Origin: Bolinopsis microptera
Taxonomy: Eukaryota; Ctenophora; Tentaculata; Lobata; Bolinopsidae
Direction: 5' to 3'
Length of the DNA stretch: 64,000 bases
NCBI RefSeq assembly: GCF_026151205.1
Contig: NC_087072.1
Coordinates: forward strand, 8,418,084 to 8,482,083
Below are positions 14,101-34,121 of the stretch, piece by piece. Below the pieces are notes generated by a model. The model searched no databases. It saw nothing but the letters and a program-made list of their open reading frames with translations, and was not told where the DNA came from. Position numbers and translations under genes: made by a program. Numbering within the stretch: position 1 is the stretch's first letter; every line of letters begins with the position of its first letter.

Positions 14101-16359
14101 ACGAATCGTATTCTCAAGATCACTTCGAAATAAGTGACGTGAACCGACCCGACGAATCACTTAATGGTCCATAAGAAGGATAGGATGTGACCTGAACTTG
14201 GAAATAAGTCAGGATATTTTGTCGCAGTAGAGTACGCTACCTGGATCGTAGTGCGACACGTACCCTAGTGCGACAGAGGGTGTTTTTGTCGGACTTCGCA
14301 CCAGAGTACGTGTCGCACTAGAGTACGTGTCGCACTACAGTACGATTACCGAAAATATGTACATACATGTGAGATAATGATTAGTTGTTGCTTGGTTTCC
14401 CAGTATATAAAATATTTATATATTGGGCTAGAAAGCTATACGTATATAGACTTCTTAATCTAGGAGGTTGCGTCCCGACTATACTGCAGGGAAATCTGTA
14501 CCGAAAGGACCGTGGCCGCACCCCTCGTTCCTAGCTTGCTAGGTTCGCCATTGTTGTTGTTGTTGTTGTTAATAGGAGAAAAATGTTCGCAACGTCCATA
14601 ATTAATTATATGTATTATATGATAATAGCCATTGCGAATATTTTGCATACTATATGAAGTAATGTAGTATGGGTGAACAATTTTGACCCCTTTGCATACT
14701 GAATGCAGTATTTAATATCTTCCGGTCAAAAGTTAGAAAAATTGAATAAAAATACCATTGCTTTAAATTTTTTTCCAGAAAATTAAAATATCTCGATTTG
14801 TGATGGCCTCATTTTTAAAAACCTCATTCGCCTGGCATGATGTAGCCATTGCGGTCATTTTGCACCGCCTACGGAGTTTAAAAATCTTTTGGGTGGTTCC
14901 TGGTACTATGTAGAACACATTCCTGAGCTGTAGAGAAACGCTTGTGGCAAATTTATTCATACAGATCATTTTTATAAAAAACTTACTATATTTATAAATA
15001 TATTGATACTTATTCTAAACGGAACGGATCATTGTCTTGTCTTGCCCGCAATTTAGAAGTCATTAAAACTATAAAACCTTTCCATGAACTCCAAATTAAA
15101 ACACTTAAACGTCAAACAATCGATTACCAATGAAATTAAGGACACAACTCGGCTATATTTAGGGAAAATTAAAACTATAAAACCTTTCCTCGAACTTCAA
15201 AGTAAAACTATTGACACATTCCATGAACTCCAAATTATAACACTTAAGCGATCAAGAATCAGATAACAATAACTCTTGAAATTTTAAAATTAAATTATCG
15301 ACCTGGTGCAGAAGGTCTTCGAGGAGCGGGCGAGAAAGGAGGAAGAGCCGCGAGAAAAGACATTAGATGTTCCTAAATATGTGATCCGACGGTTACCAAA
15401 AAGTCAAAACCCCAATTTCCGTGATAATTTCCTTTCCAAAACTGTACAGTAAATCGGGGCTTTTCTATGTCCTGCTTCAATGGCATTTAACGTCACGAAA
15501 TATTGCTCTAATAGCGATGAGAATTCTCAATTTATGAGATAGTTTAACCAATATAGGTCCTGTAGTGGAACCTCCATAAATGTTTGAAAAAACACGTATC
15601 TTGTAATGATAAATTGTGGCATTCCATCACTTATACATTTGTAGGTTCGGGGTCGGTGTTGTAGGCATAAAGAACAGAATTTTGCTATAATAAAATAAAA
15701 CTTCGTCAGTATAATGGGCAACCTTCCTTATATAAAATAACAGTTTTAGCGGAATATATCCATACTAGTGGTGATTAGTTGGTACGGATTCGCTACGTCA
15801 GTGATTTTGCCCGTTTACCCGTTTCCATAAAGACAGGCGTTATAATCTGCTGCAACACCTTATACTTAAACACTAGTACCATTACGATTAATTACTCGAT
15901 TGGATCCGTCTAATAATCATGTTCTGACAGGTTGCAGAGACCCGATCTGAGAACCGAACGTACAGGCCGAGGGTTGAGCTGTGCAGGGACGAACCTCATG
16001 ATGGTATCATAGCTGAAAGAAACGATCTGCTCAACACTGTCTCCACTCTTATTGATCAACACAACATTGCTGAGTATGTTATTGTCTTACAGCGAACTTT
16101 GTTACTTTCCGATTCTTTCTGAGCAATATTTCTTCTTTATTGACTCTTGTTTGTATATTTACTCCATGATACGAGCTAACATTCACCAAATTAAAAGATC
16201 TTAACGTCCCCTCTCTCTCTCAGGGATGCTCACACTCAGTTGAAGCAAACTCTCAACCGTCTGGACGAGGATTGGTCCATCAAGTCAAACTCTCTTGAAC
16301 TGGAGGAAAGGTGCATGACCAAACGTCAGAAACTACTGCTGGTGTCCCACAATGTCTAA
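2194..16359 (+). CDS. Tektin family protein, nine predicted exons
   Basis: Tektins are coiled-coil filament proteins inside the doublet microtubules of cilia and flagella. Predicted exons are 2194-2265, 2497-2699, 2958-3062, 3520-3562, 6002-6117, 6293-6617, 6766-6888, 15931-16073 and 16224-16359; these phases join into about 421 codons, the usual tektin length. The signature nonapeptide is present as RPRVELCRD (exon 8), where most tektins have RPNVELCRD. Other family landmarks are EVEVINGIKEKL, the DDLADK block, and W.GHS.YNTQRA followed by LR..INNMIEQ. The rest is heptad-rich and charged. An acceptor just before the ATG implies a spliced 5' UTR. The weak point is the exon 4/5 junction: the donor at 3563 is poor (GTGCTG) and about 15 family residues around the usual CL..R motif are missing, so a small exon may be unplaced. 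The intron 6889-15930 is about 9 kb. It is probably in the tektin-3/4/5 group, but the paralogue is not assigned. Confidence 0.85.
4180..4262 (+). mobile_element. Old copy of a short hAT-like MITE
   Basis: It starts TTACCTGGGGACCCCAGGC and ends GCGGCCCAGGAA, and shares the GGCGGAATGAC core with copies at 48012-48076 and 48606-48688. It has the same 83-bp length as the latter. The flanks TTCCAGTCG and TGCCAGCCG agree at 7 of 9 positions, a decayed target duplication. It lies in a tektin intron. Confidence 0.6.
4634..4708. promoter_or_regulatory. Four CACGTG (E-box) sites within 75 bp
   Basis: CACGTG occurs at 4634, 4663, 4683 and 4703, the last three in TCACGTGA contexts. This core binds bHLH-zip factors of the USF/MITF/TFEB/Myc group. 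Local tandem duplication explains part of it (TCACGTGATAGGA occurs twice). Whether it acts as an intronic enhancer is inference. Confidence 0.4.
4905..5697 (-). mobile_element. LINE (non-LTR retrotransposon) reverse transcriptase fragment
   Basis: A reading frame open from about 5690 to the stop at 4905 resembles the C-terminal part of LINE reverse transcriptases. It has a block LFINTEKTE like the conserved KT motif after the catalytic region, then the thumb-like segment with AVYEAQIVSIIMYNCSSW and LDICHRKHLRSLLNIYWP. The catalytic YADD part and the endonuclease are not visible, so the copy is truncated at its 5' end. It sits in reverse orientation inside a tektin intron. The clade is not assigned. 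Confidence 0.7.
7817..8511. mobile_element. Pogo/Tigger-like MITE swollen by an internal satellite
   Basis: The left end CAGTAAGACCTCTCTATACC follows TA at 7815-7816. The right end reads GGAGGTTCTTCTG before TA at 8512-8513, an imperfect inverted match to the left end. CAGT...ACTG-type ends with TA duplications are typical of pogo/Tigger relatives. No transposase is seen. Most of the length is a 20-bp tandem array derived from the element's own subterminal sequence. Confidence 0.6.
7912..8500. repeat. 20-bp satellite array
   Basis: The unit AGAGGCACGCTATATTATGG (or ...TAT AG variant) is repeated roughly 27-30 times with near identity. The array is interrupted a few times by a longer variant containing GGTAATCGTTAT. 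High homogeneity suggests recent expansion. Confidence 0.95.
8665..8706. repeat. Perfect 42-bp palindrome
   Basis: Each 21-base half is the exact reverse complement of the other, centred on CTGCAG, with no spacer. One half contains ACTTAAGATCGGTAACCACT. It sits about 150 bp right of the satellite-bearing element. Confidence 0.95.
9974..10491 (-). pseudogene. Rhodopsin-family GPCR fragment, TM5-TM7, frameshifted
   Basis: Two adjoining reading frames on the minus strand give a GPCR C-terminal half. A hydrophobic TM5-like segment (VVYISCIVTVLVSLSIS) is followed by a basic loop, a TM6 start (KVGLIIGTK), then after a frame break VMIYYNI, a short extracellular loop and TM7 IIPTNSLMNPIFNS, where NPIFN stands for the family NPxxY motif. 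The break lies at about 10198-10215. Upstream sequence (10491-10700) has in-frame stops, and TM1-4 were not found. It is a broken copy in the long tektin intron. The ligand class is unknown; the spacing resembles leucine-rich-repeat-type receptors, which is only a suggestion. Confidence 0.6.
10764..10852. repeat. CCGTGTCC-type simple repeat
   Basis: Irregular tandem copies of TCTTTTCCGTGTCCC and related words. It makes a short serine/leucine/valine-rich open frame with no protein meaning. Confidence 0.7.
11353..12566 (+). mobile_element. Decayed mariner/Tc1-superfamily element with long inverted repeats
   Basis: The left end CAGGGTGGCCCATAAGTGAC is preceded by TA; the right end is its inverted copy, closing near 12566. 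The ends GGGTGGCCCATAAGT are typical of mariner-like elements. The inverted arms extend for about 240-270 bp, with extra sequence in the right arm. Between them lies a transposase remnant (11625-12122). The catalytic DDE/D domain is missing, so the element cannot move by itself. Confidence 0.8.
11625..12122 (+). pseudogene. Transposase N-terminal (helix-turn-helix) remnant
   Basis: From about residue 66 on, the frame reads MVHYPPFTAEQRLFVYLKK, then RTVENITMVVGDVMDTP and LDISRTTLQRILKQDL. That is the second DNA-binding helix-turn-helix region of mariner-like transposases, which normally leads into the catalytic domain. Here the frame stops about 12 residues later and no DDE/D domain follows before the right inverted repeat. 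The first 65 residues come largely from the inverted-repeat side and do not look like transposase. An internal deletion is the simplest explanation. Confidence 0.7.
13068..13160. repeat. Diverged dispersed repeat, pair of 18122-18214
   Basis: Sequence around AGTAACTGTATCCAGGTATA and AAAGTGCAAACTT occurs here and at 18122-18214 in the same order, with scattered differences. Confidence 0.65.
13542..14345. repeat. Cluster of GTAGTGCGACACGTAC-type repeats with a 100-bp exact duplication
   Basis: The stretch 13542-13641 recurs without a visible difference at 13931-14030. Short words such as CGTACCCTAGTGCGACA occur many times in both orientations, to 14345. A further block of about 42 bp (13631-13675) recurs at 14237-14278. 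Between the copies is unrelated DNA. No coding capacity or clear terminal structure was found. Confidence 0.85.
14551..14570. repeat. TTG microsatellite
   Basis: About seven uninterrupted TTG units. Confidence 0.9.
15026..15258. repeat. Diverged dispersed repeat, pair of 18331-18510
   Basis: The words TTAAAACTATAAAACCTTTC and CCATGAACTCCAAATTA recur internally here, and diverged forms occur at 18331-18510 after the same lead-in (GGATCA.TGTCTTGTC). Both loci therefore derive from one repeat family. Confidence 0.6.
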
Positions 16360-18121
16360 ACTTGATCTACAATTCACTGCGTGTTGGACTAGAACTTGTA
16401 ATTTTAGCTTTTATATTCAACGAAGAAGTATATCTTGATGTAAAGACTTTATTATATTGTCTATTATATAATGAATACACACTAGGAGTCAAAATTTCGA
16501 GGACATTTTTTTTTCGAGGAAATTTGGAAGAATTTCCTGTCGATGGGTCGGAAGAATTCTGATAAATTTCCGATACCGCCATCAGGTTTTCATAAGGGCG
16601 GCACAAATGGCATCGCAACTGCTTAACGCCAATCGCTCTATGGAACCGGTTCCATTGCATTGGTAGCAATTTGCAATTTCATAACTGCTGCTGAAACCCG
16701 AGTGGAAACATTGGTGCCAAACAGCCAGTGCGGTGATTGTTCGGATCTCCTATGACCAATCTACAAATTTATAATTTTCCAACTGTGTTGTGAGTTAATA
16801 ATAGTGGTTCATCTTTACTCTGAATCACAGCTGTAACTTTTCAATAATAATTTACCACTTTATTTTTTTCCGTGGCTGGTGAAACCATGTTAAAATGTAA
16901 AACTTGTAAAAAGTGTATGATAGATGTATGTTTAGAAGAAAAAGTCACCGTTCTTACTAGCTGTCCGTGTTTTAATTGTTTGCCCCCTCATTTAACCGCC
17001 CATATTTTAGTACCTGACTTAATGTCCTGAAATGTTCCAATCATTTTATCAAATATGATGGGGCGTGAGGCATCCCATAACCCCTTATATTGCGAAGGGT
17101 CCTGTGCGCGGTAAATAGTAAACTGCGGTCTCCTATTGTCTAATTGTGTTGTGGTAGGAACCATGATAAAATATAATTGCTTAAGGTAGGTTTGTCCATG
17201 ATTGCGTCTGAAAATCTGCAATTTTGGCAGACGTCCTAAGTGGATGGCCCCAAAGAAAAAAGTTCCATAGTTTTACCCCACAGGAGGTTTCAAAATGGTT
17301 GGCAAGTGAGCGTTAAAATGTATTCGTGATGGGACCAAGGAGTTTAAGCCGAAATAGATTTTACAGTGATGTTTTACATAATTTTTCTCACTCAAGCTGC
17401 AGTCTGGTAGTGTTGAGTATCACGATAACTTTTCTAACTCTCATATTCCATGTTTTTTGCCGCATAGTACTAGTAGATATAGTTCTAGTAGATATTTTGG
17501 TTTTTCGTAAATGTAACCGTAATACATTGATGTAAAATTATTTGAATTTTGAAATAAAAATGTAGTGTCGAGGGTTCTTAAATAGTTCTGAATCTTAATG
17601 TCGTTTGGGCAATTGGGCCTATTATCCAATCTCCACGTACAGCTGCTATTTTTCTGATCATAGAATCTTTACACCATTTTAACGATATCACTCTGCTTAT
17701 GCCATAATAATATGTGCTCCTCCTTATGTGCTCCTGAACCGCCGTAGGTGAGACAAGCTAACTTTAACTTACACATAATTTACCACATGAAAATAGTAGC
17801 AATTTTGAATTTAATTTAATCTCATTCAGTAATAAGTCGCCTTTTATTAACTTGTTTCTAATGAAGGTGATACATTTTAGCCCGTTTAATTTATTCCATA
17901 CTGTCTAATTTTGAGGTTTGCAAAATTTGAAAGTTTTAAAATGAATTGAATAAAAGTTTCCGGGTATTAAAAGAAAATATGTTTTCTGAGAAACTATTAT
18001 GGAAACGATAATTATGATGTTCACGGGCCGACAAAGTGAAAAGGCAGAAGCCTTCATTAAGCTAAGGATTGTTGATTGTTTCTGTTTAAAAAACCGCAAC
18101 TTTTTATATTTTCTATATAAT

Positions 18122-18214
18122 TATAAAGTGAGGTAAAATAAGCCAAACTAAAGATTACAAAGTGCAAACTTCATTATCTGTAGTAACTGTATCCAGGTAT
18201 AATCACAGTAATTC
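18122..18214. repeat. Second copy of the 13068-13160 repeat
   Basis: Matches 13068-13160 in order with scattered substitutions; the shared core is AGTAACTGTATCCAGGTATA. Confidence 0.65.
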
Positions 18215-18330
18215 TCCGAGATCATGTTCATTTAATACGGAGTCGTTTTTTTGGGAACGTGAAAATAGTGATGTCTATTTACAAGCAGAATCAGGCGTCA
18301 ACTGAATTCTGATACTTCACCCCAACCTTA

Positions 18331-18510
18331 TGGATCACTGTCTTGTCTCGCCCGCATTTAGAAGCAATTAAAACTATAAAATCTTGGCATGAAATTCGAA
18401 TTAGAGTAACAAAATAACACAAAAGAACCATCCCGGTCATATTTAGTAGTGATTAAAACTATAAAATCTTGCCATGAACTTGTAATTGAAACTATTAACA
18501 CCTTCCGTGA
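18331..18510. repeat. Second copy of the 15026-15258 repeat
   Basis: Shares the TTAAAACTATAAAATCTT and CCATGAACT words and the same lead-in with 15026-15258; diverged. Confidence 0.6.
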
Positions 18511-19425
18511 ACAAATTAAAGTCAAACGCATTTTTGACAAAGTCTGCGACTTCTGCATATTCAGATTATTATAGATTAATTCTAATTGTTTTAATGCAAG
18601 GCGGATCAGAGAAATCACAAACAAAAGATAATGATAAAAACAAGTTAATTGAGGACCATTTTGCATAATCATTACAAATTAATTATCTTTTATAGGGGCA
18701 ATAAGATTATTTTAAGTAGGTGGGCGACGTTCCAACTTATTAGTTGCTCTCATCGATCCCGAAAATCAGTCACAATCTTTTGATTATATCCATATATAAC
18801 AATTAGGAACATTCGTGATGGACTTAAGCTAATCAAGAATTTATTTATTGAAGGATCTAATAAAGATGTTTTTCAAGCTAAAAATCAGTTAGGAACGTGA
18901 AGAATAAGACATATTTTTTCGATGTTGTTGTTTGTGAGTGTTTAAGCTGTAACAACAAACAAGAAAACTGGGAATCGAAAACCAAGTGAGTATGCTGAAG
19001 AAAATTTAATTATACAACTCTGAAACAATCGATCACATTTTTGAGGCTGTACTCAATGCCAGTTATCTTTAATTGGAGTGGACAGCTTTTTAGCATAGAT
19101 TTTAACTATCTTCTTGTTGGTTCAATATGTTTTTTACACATTCGAGGTGCTGCATGCTCGAATTTCAACCACGATTAAAATGAGAAAACGCGCACCATGC
19201 GGTTAAACGCGCGCGTTATAATGCTAACGTTGTCAAAGTTGCTTTTATAAAATATCGTTCGAAGTTTCCAAAAATGAAGATTGCTTAGTTTGCAGCGAGG
19301 TTTGGTGGTGAAATCATGGGGACTGGGTTCCTTCAACCACGATGCTTCCACCCAATACACAGTTTTACCAATTTTGTGACAGTTTAACATTTTAGGGTTA
19401 AAAACTATTCATTAAAATTTCAGTA

Positions 19426-19593
19426 CAGTACAACCCCGATCTACCGCAGAGTTTGGGGGAAATGAAACAGCCGCGGTAAATCGGGGTTTGCGGTGAATCG
19501 TGGTTTTGTTAGTTTACATTGTACATGTTAAGCCCTATCTGGGGGAAGGAAATGGCCCCGGTAAATCGGGTGCGGTAATTCGGGGTTTTACTG
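19426..19593. mobile_element. 168-bp pogo/Tigger-like MITE
   Basis: The left end CAGTACAACCCCGATCTACC and the right end GGTAATTCGGGGTTTTACTG are inverted repeats of about 22 bp with few mismatches. TA flanks both sides (19424-25 and 19594-95). Internal words CCGCGGTAAATCGGGG are partial repeats of the ends. No coding capacity. Confidence 0.85.
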
Positions 19594-22028
19594 TATATTG
19601 CTTAACTAACAGTCACAGGTCTCCTCCGATCTCATATCGATCAATTTTGAGAATTATCGACGTTTTCTTCGTCAAGAAAAATAAAACTAGCGCTTCATCA
19701 AACACAATCATGATAAGATATTACAATAATTGAAACCATACTTAAATAGTGCCATACACTGGAAACCAATTTTCAGGTCACATATAAAGGAGGAAGTCAG
19801 TCTCGTAAAATGTTTTACCCTTTACCTAATCACCAGAGGGCAAAATGTATCACTTCCTCAAAGCGAGTAAATGAGTATCATTACAGCCCTCATATCTTAA
19901 ATCATTCGAACATATTGTTAGTGTGAGCTGAAATTTGGTGCCCAGGATAGCGCGAGTAAGATAAAACAATCCGTTTAATAATGGCGGAATACTGTGAGCT
20001 TAGTAAATTCATAGAATCGTGTGATCAAACTTCAACTTCCTTTGGTTTCAAAGGATTACATAACTCATTCAAATAATGTTAGCTATTTAACTAATCATTA
20101 AATCATACCAAAGTTTTAAAATAATGCATAATATTTCACAAAGCCAATGAGCAATCCCAATACGTTATGAGAGGAACCAATAAGAGACTTCACAATAATA
20201 CAACTTAATTATAACAAGTGGTTATTTATTATAACCCCTGGTTAAACTGCGAGGGATTGATTCAAACCTTTCAAAACAAGATAAAGTATATTTACGGTTT
20301 CAACTGTTTATGACCTTAAGTGAAGCAACAAGTAACCAAATTTCTAGAACCGATTATCTAGGTTAAAATAAATGGCGAGATTACAAATTTACTAACTTTA
20401 TTTTCCTTCAACCAATACAACTTGGTCGGGGTTGGATAATTGTGGTAAAACATGACATTAGTAAACATAAAACTCATTTAAAGCATATTCCCTTGATAAA
20501 CACATTTCAAACACTGGTGTGACGTTATCATTCAATTTAAAAGATAACATCACATTCATAATATTGTGAAGGTTTCTTGTAATCGTACGTATCACGGGTT
20601 TAACTTGCATCAAACAGCATTGATTTTACAAAATTAGTAACACACTCTACGCTCTTCACAGAGCACCAATCACATCATGGTATCGCTGGAATATTCAAAA
20701 ATAATCTTTTCACGTACTTGTTAAAACTGAAACTCAGTCGGTCGATACCATGAAGTGTGATAATTATACGGCATCAAAATACCGGAAAGAAAACGCGATA
20801 GATAACTTCAAATTGATTCGCATTTATTAACAACAATCTCTCCTGAGTAACCAACAATCTCTCCTGAGTAACCAATACAGAGAAATGGCAAAGTTTTTCG
20901 TGTTATGAATGGACATTGTTCTTCAAGCATAAGTAGTCATTTAACGCTACCGGAGAAATTCTCTTTCATCCACTTACGCAATCTTAACAAATCAGTCTAA
21001 CCTCGTCACCTCTCCATTTTGAATTTTCAACGTCAAAATAGTAACTTTATTGTTACTTCATTCAACAGAATTAATCACTTAATAACAAAAATAGTTTTAA
21101 ATTCCTTGCATTTCCGAATCTCCGCCACTTCCGGGGTACTTCAGTGTCACTCCGCCGGTTTCTCAGTAGTAGTGTTGTTATCTTTGTACAGGTTAGGAAA
21201 CACGCTTTGGAACGCCGTGTTTTGTCGATTGAACAAAATCTGTGACTGAAATGGTACAGGGGTTTAAAAATGACAAATTCGATTGCCAATAGTCTGGAAA
21301 ATCTGAATAAATTATTCAGAAAATCCCACGTTTTGGAACAGATTATTCACTTACGACCAGTTTTATCGTTCAAATCCCATTCTTTAAAAGTATATGCACA
21401 TGAATAACGCTTATTATTTCAGACATAAATGTTGAAAACAATGAAAATTTTAAGGCAAATTCGTCACCTTTGTAAATATTCATGGATATTAATGAAAGTT
21501 ACAAATTAGGGGAGGGATTTCTCTGGATTGTAAAGAATAGGACGTGATTTAATAACCGGAATTTGTTTTTATGTTCTGGACTTCAGCCTAAATTATAAAG
21601 CTGTGGTAACGAGCTCTTCCTTGACAACATTTAAATAAACGTAAAACGCTTCAATATATCAAGTTTAAATTTATTCAATGTTTACTTCCTCTCTGACCGA
21701 GTCAGCTAGCAGGAGATGTGACAGATTAAGATAAATATTAAATATTTCTATTTTAGAGTGTGATGGCAGACTGTAGACATAATAGCGACATAATTCATAG
21801 CCTCTATCCGTCATCAACCAGTTAGTAGACAGACATAAAACTAGGGGAGGGTAAATATTATTTACCCTTCCTAAATAGTGACAAGAAGGTGTAATGTAAA
21901 TATCTAAATCACCACTGTAAACACCAAACACGTTAAATTTCGCCTGACTGATAGGACAAATTGTTCATTTCTTAAGAGCGGAGCTTTCTTTTATCCTAAA
22001 ATATTTATCTGATTCAACCTCTCCATCT

Positions 22029-22462
22029 AAAACAAAAGCTAACTAAGCTAACTAAGCTAACTAAGGTTACTAAGCTAACTAAGCTAACTAAGGTTACTAA
22101 GCTAACTAAGCTTACTAAGGTTACCAAGGTAACTAAGGTTACTAAGCTAACTAAGGTTACTAAGCTAAATAAGGTTACTAAGCTAACTAAGCTAACTAAG
22201 GCTACTAAGCTAACTAAGGTTACTAAGCTAACTAAGCTAACTAAGGTTACCAAGCTAACTAAGGTTACTAAGCTGAATAAGCTAACTAAGCTAACTAAGG
22301 TTACTAAGCTAACTAAGCTAACTAAGGTTACTAAGCTAACTAAGCTAACTAAGGTTACCAAGCTAACTAAGGTTACTAAGCTAAATAAGCTAACTAAGCT
22401 AACTAAGCTAAATAAGCTAACTGAGGTTACTAAGCTAACTAAGGTTACTAAGCTAACTAAGT
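22029..22462. repeat. 9-bp minisatellite (GCTAACTAA / GGTTACTAA)
   Basis: About 48 tandem 9-mers, mostly two variants, GCTAACTAA and GGTTACTAA, in mixed order, with rare AAT and GCT changes. The last unit is about four bases from the predicted stop codon of the zinc-finger gene (22466-22468), so it probably lies in that gene's 3' UTR. On the minus strand it stays open as an LVSLVT repeat, which is a by-product of the 9-bp period. Confidence 0.95.
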
Positions 22463-22465
22463 AAC

Positions 22466-32172
<9,707 letters not shown>

Positions 32173-32626
32173 ATTCACTAGAAAAAAGGGTAAAATTATT
32201 CGAAGATATCGTAAGGGATACATTGCGAACGGTTTTAATAAAATTATCAGCAAGAGTAATCAGTACTGCGAAGAGACTGGAGAAATTTACAATTGAGATG
32301 CACGATTTTACATATATTTACATTATAAACAAATCGCAAACGTACTGAATAATTAATGCAACCGTTAGTAAATAAGTAACAACTAGAAAGATCGTTCTCA
32401 AGAAATTATAAAGGATTACTAATACATATATCCAATATCCATAGTCCAACTGCTCCAACTGCTCGTTTTTTCAACTGCTCGTTTGTTCATAATATCTCAG
32501 TTAAGCAGAAACTAATTAGATATAACAAGATGATATTACGTGTGGTTTAGTGAATGTAAATAGTCTCATCAAATGGTTGAAACATGAAAGTAAGCACCTA
32601 CCTCAACTCATGAATTATGAAGTTGA

Positions 32627-32644
32627 ACACACACACACACACAC
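32627..32644. repeat. CA microsatellite
   Basis: About nine CA dinucleotides. Confidence 0.9.
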
Positions 32645-33384
32645 TTGAGTCTTGGCATTACGCATTTACGCATGTTGGAGCAAGTTAACTTAATGGTTAG
32701 GATAAACAGCCACAGGCACCATCTGCATCATGTAGTACTCGCGGAAATCTGTCAAAATACGTGCCACAAGAAAAGTGAGAACAAACAAAAACTTTTCATG
32801 TTCGTAAGGAGATAATAAGTAGCAGTTAGCACTAGTTATATTGCAGTAGTATTGTAGCTGATGCCACAAGTATATACAGAGCACTGAATCGACATGAAAG
32901 CAGTGCAACTAGTGCACCAAGTTAAATACGTGTGCTGATAGCGGCTCTATGTTGAAGGTAGGTTTGAGGCTACTTCTGAGCAGAGTTCTGTGGAACAATT
33001 AAATTACTGTACGAGGGGTTAATCATGCGGGAATTTGTCGTGATATGTATGTATTATGTGGTTCTAAAAATTAATGGTGATATTTATGTGATTCTAGAAG
33101 TAATTACAGAAGATAGGTCTTGTTATGTTCTACTTTTTCATTCTCGAACCTTTTTTATGTATGAGTCTTATCATCAACAGAAAAATAAATGTAACGGATC
33201 TTTTGAGTGGAAATTATCCGAAACTGAAAAAGTCGGTGGTATTTCAGCTGCAAAATTAACACGTATAAATCAGAAAGTGGGACAATGAAAAAGTGGGAGA
33301 GTTGCCATCTAGCAGTTACTGTTATTAGTCCTGACGCCTAGTTCATGAGGTCTGTACTTGATGGGGTCTTGTTTTCCTATGTTT

Positions 33385-33830
33385 CTTCTTGATCTGAAAG
33401 TGTTTGTCTGAAGTGCTGGCCCGCATGACGTTGGAATTTTGACAATTATGATATGAAAATTGCCGCAGATGACAGATCATACACACTGAATACTCAGAAT
33501 AGTGGATCGAAATGACTGATAAATTCTTCTTATGTATCTCTATGATCTGAAACTTTACTTAGTCTGAACTCTGAAGTGCTGGCCCGCATGAAGCTAGAAA
33601 TATTTGACAATTGTGATATGAAAATTGCTGCAGATGACAGATCATACACACTGAATGGTAGATCGAATCGACTGATCAATTCATCCTATGCTTATGTATC
33701 TCTATGATCTGAAACTTAACTCAGTTTGAAGTGGTACCTAGCACAATATGCCGTTAGAAATATTTGACTATTGTTCTACGAAAGTTGCAAGAAGATCTCA
33801 TAATGAATCGTGGATTGAAACGACTAATCC
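33385..33830. repeat. Three degenerate tandem copies of about 160 bp
   Basis: The word GAAGTGCTGGCCCGCATGA occurs near 33409 and 33573, with a decayed form near 33728. Each is followed by ATATGAAAATTGC.GCAGATG or a relative and then GATCGAA.CGACTGAT. The spacing is about 164 and 155 bp. The third copy is the most diverged. Confidence 0.85.
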
Positions 33831-34121
33831 GATGCATTGTATTTGTTAATTAAAACTGTGGTAAACCCATTCGCGAAACTAGCAGCAACTAAAATTAAAT
33901 CCTAATCAACGTCGTTAGTTCATATGGAAAATCGGGGATCAATTAGTGGAATATTTTGAATTAAAGCATCTGGGAGCAATTAATATTATCAGCGTAACAG
34001 GAAACTCACATCGGGCATTGGTTCATTACGAGGATAGGCGACGGGTAAAAAGTTGCATTTCAGTACCACAAAGAGGAAACTTCAACAATCCTCCATTAAC
34101 AAGAATGAGTGGAATAGCTGT

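Larger units (their letters stand above)
16360..22465. other. Six-kilobase stretch without recognised genes
   Basis: Between the tektin stop and the end of the zinc-finger gene only short open frames without similarity are seen. It contains diverged repeats (18122-18214, 18331-18510), a MITE (19426-19593), a short duplicated word CAACAATCTCTCCTGAGTAAC at 20831-20871 and a minisatellite (22029-22462). No WD40 coding exons were found here on the minus strand. Confidence 0.6.

Noticed and set aside
22014-22361. Minus-strand LVSLVT repeat protein
   Set aside because: It is only the 9-bp minisatellite read in one frame, lying after the zinc-finger stop.
16360-22465. WD40 exons that would complete a CSTF1 gene downstream of the N-terminal segment
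   Set aside because: I read the minus strand here and saw no WD40-like coding; the fusion reading was kept.
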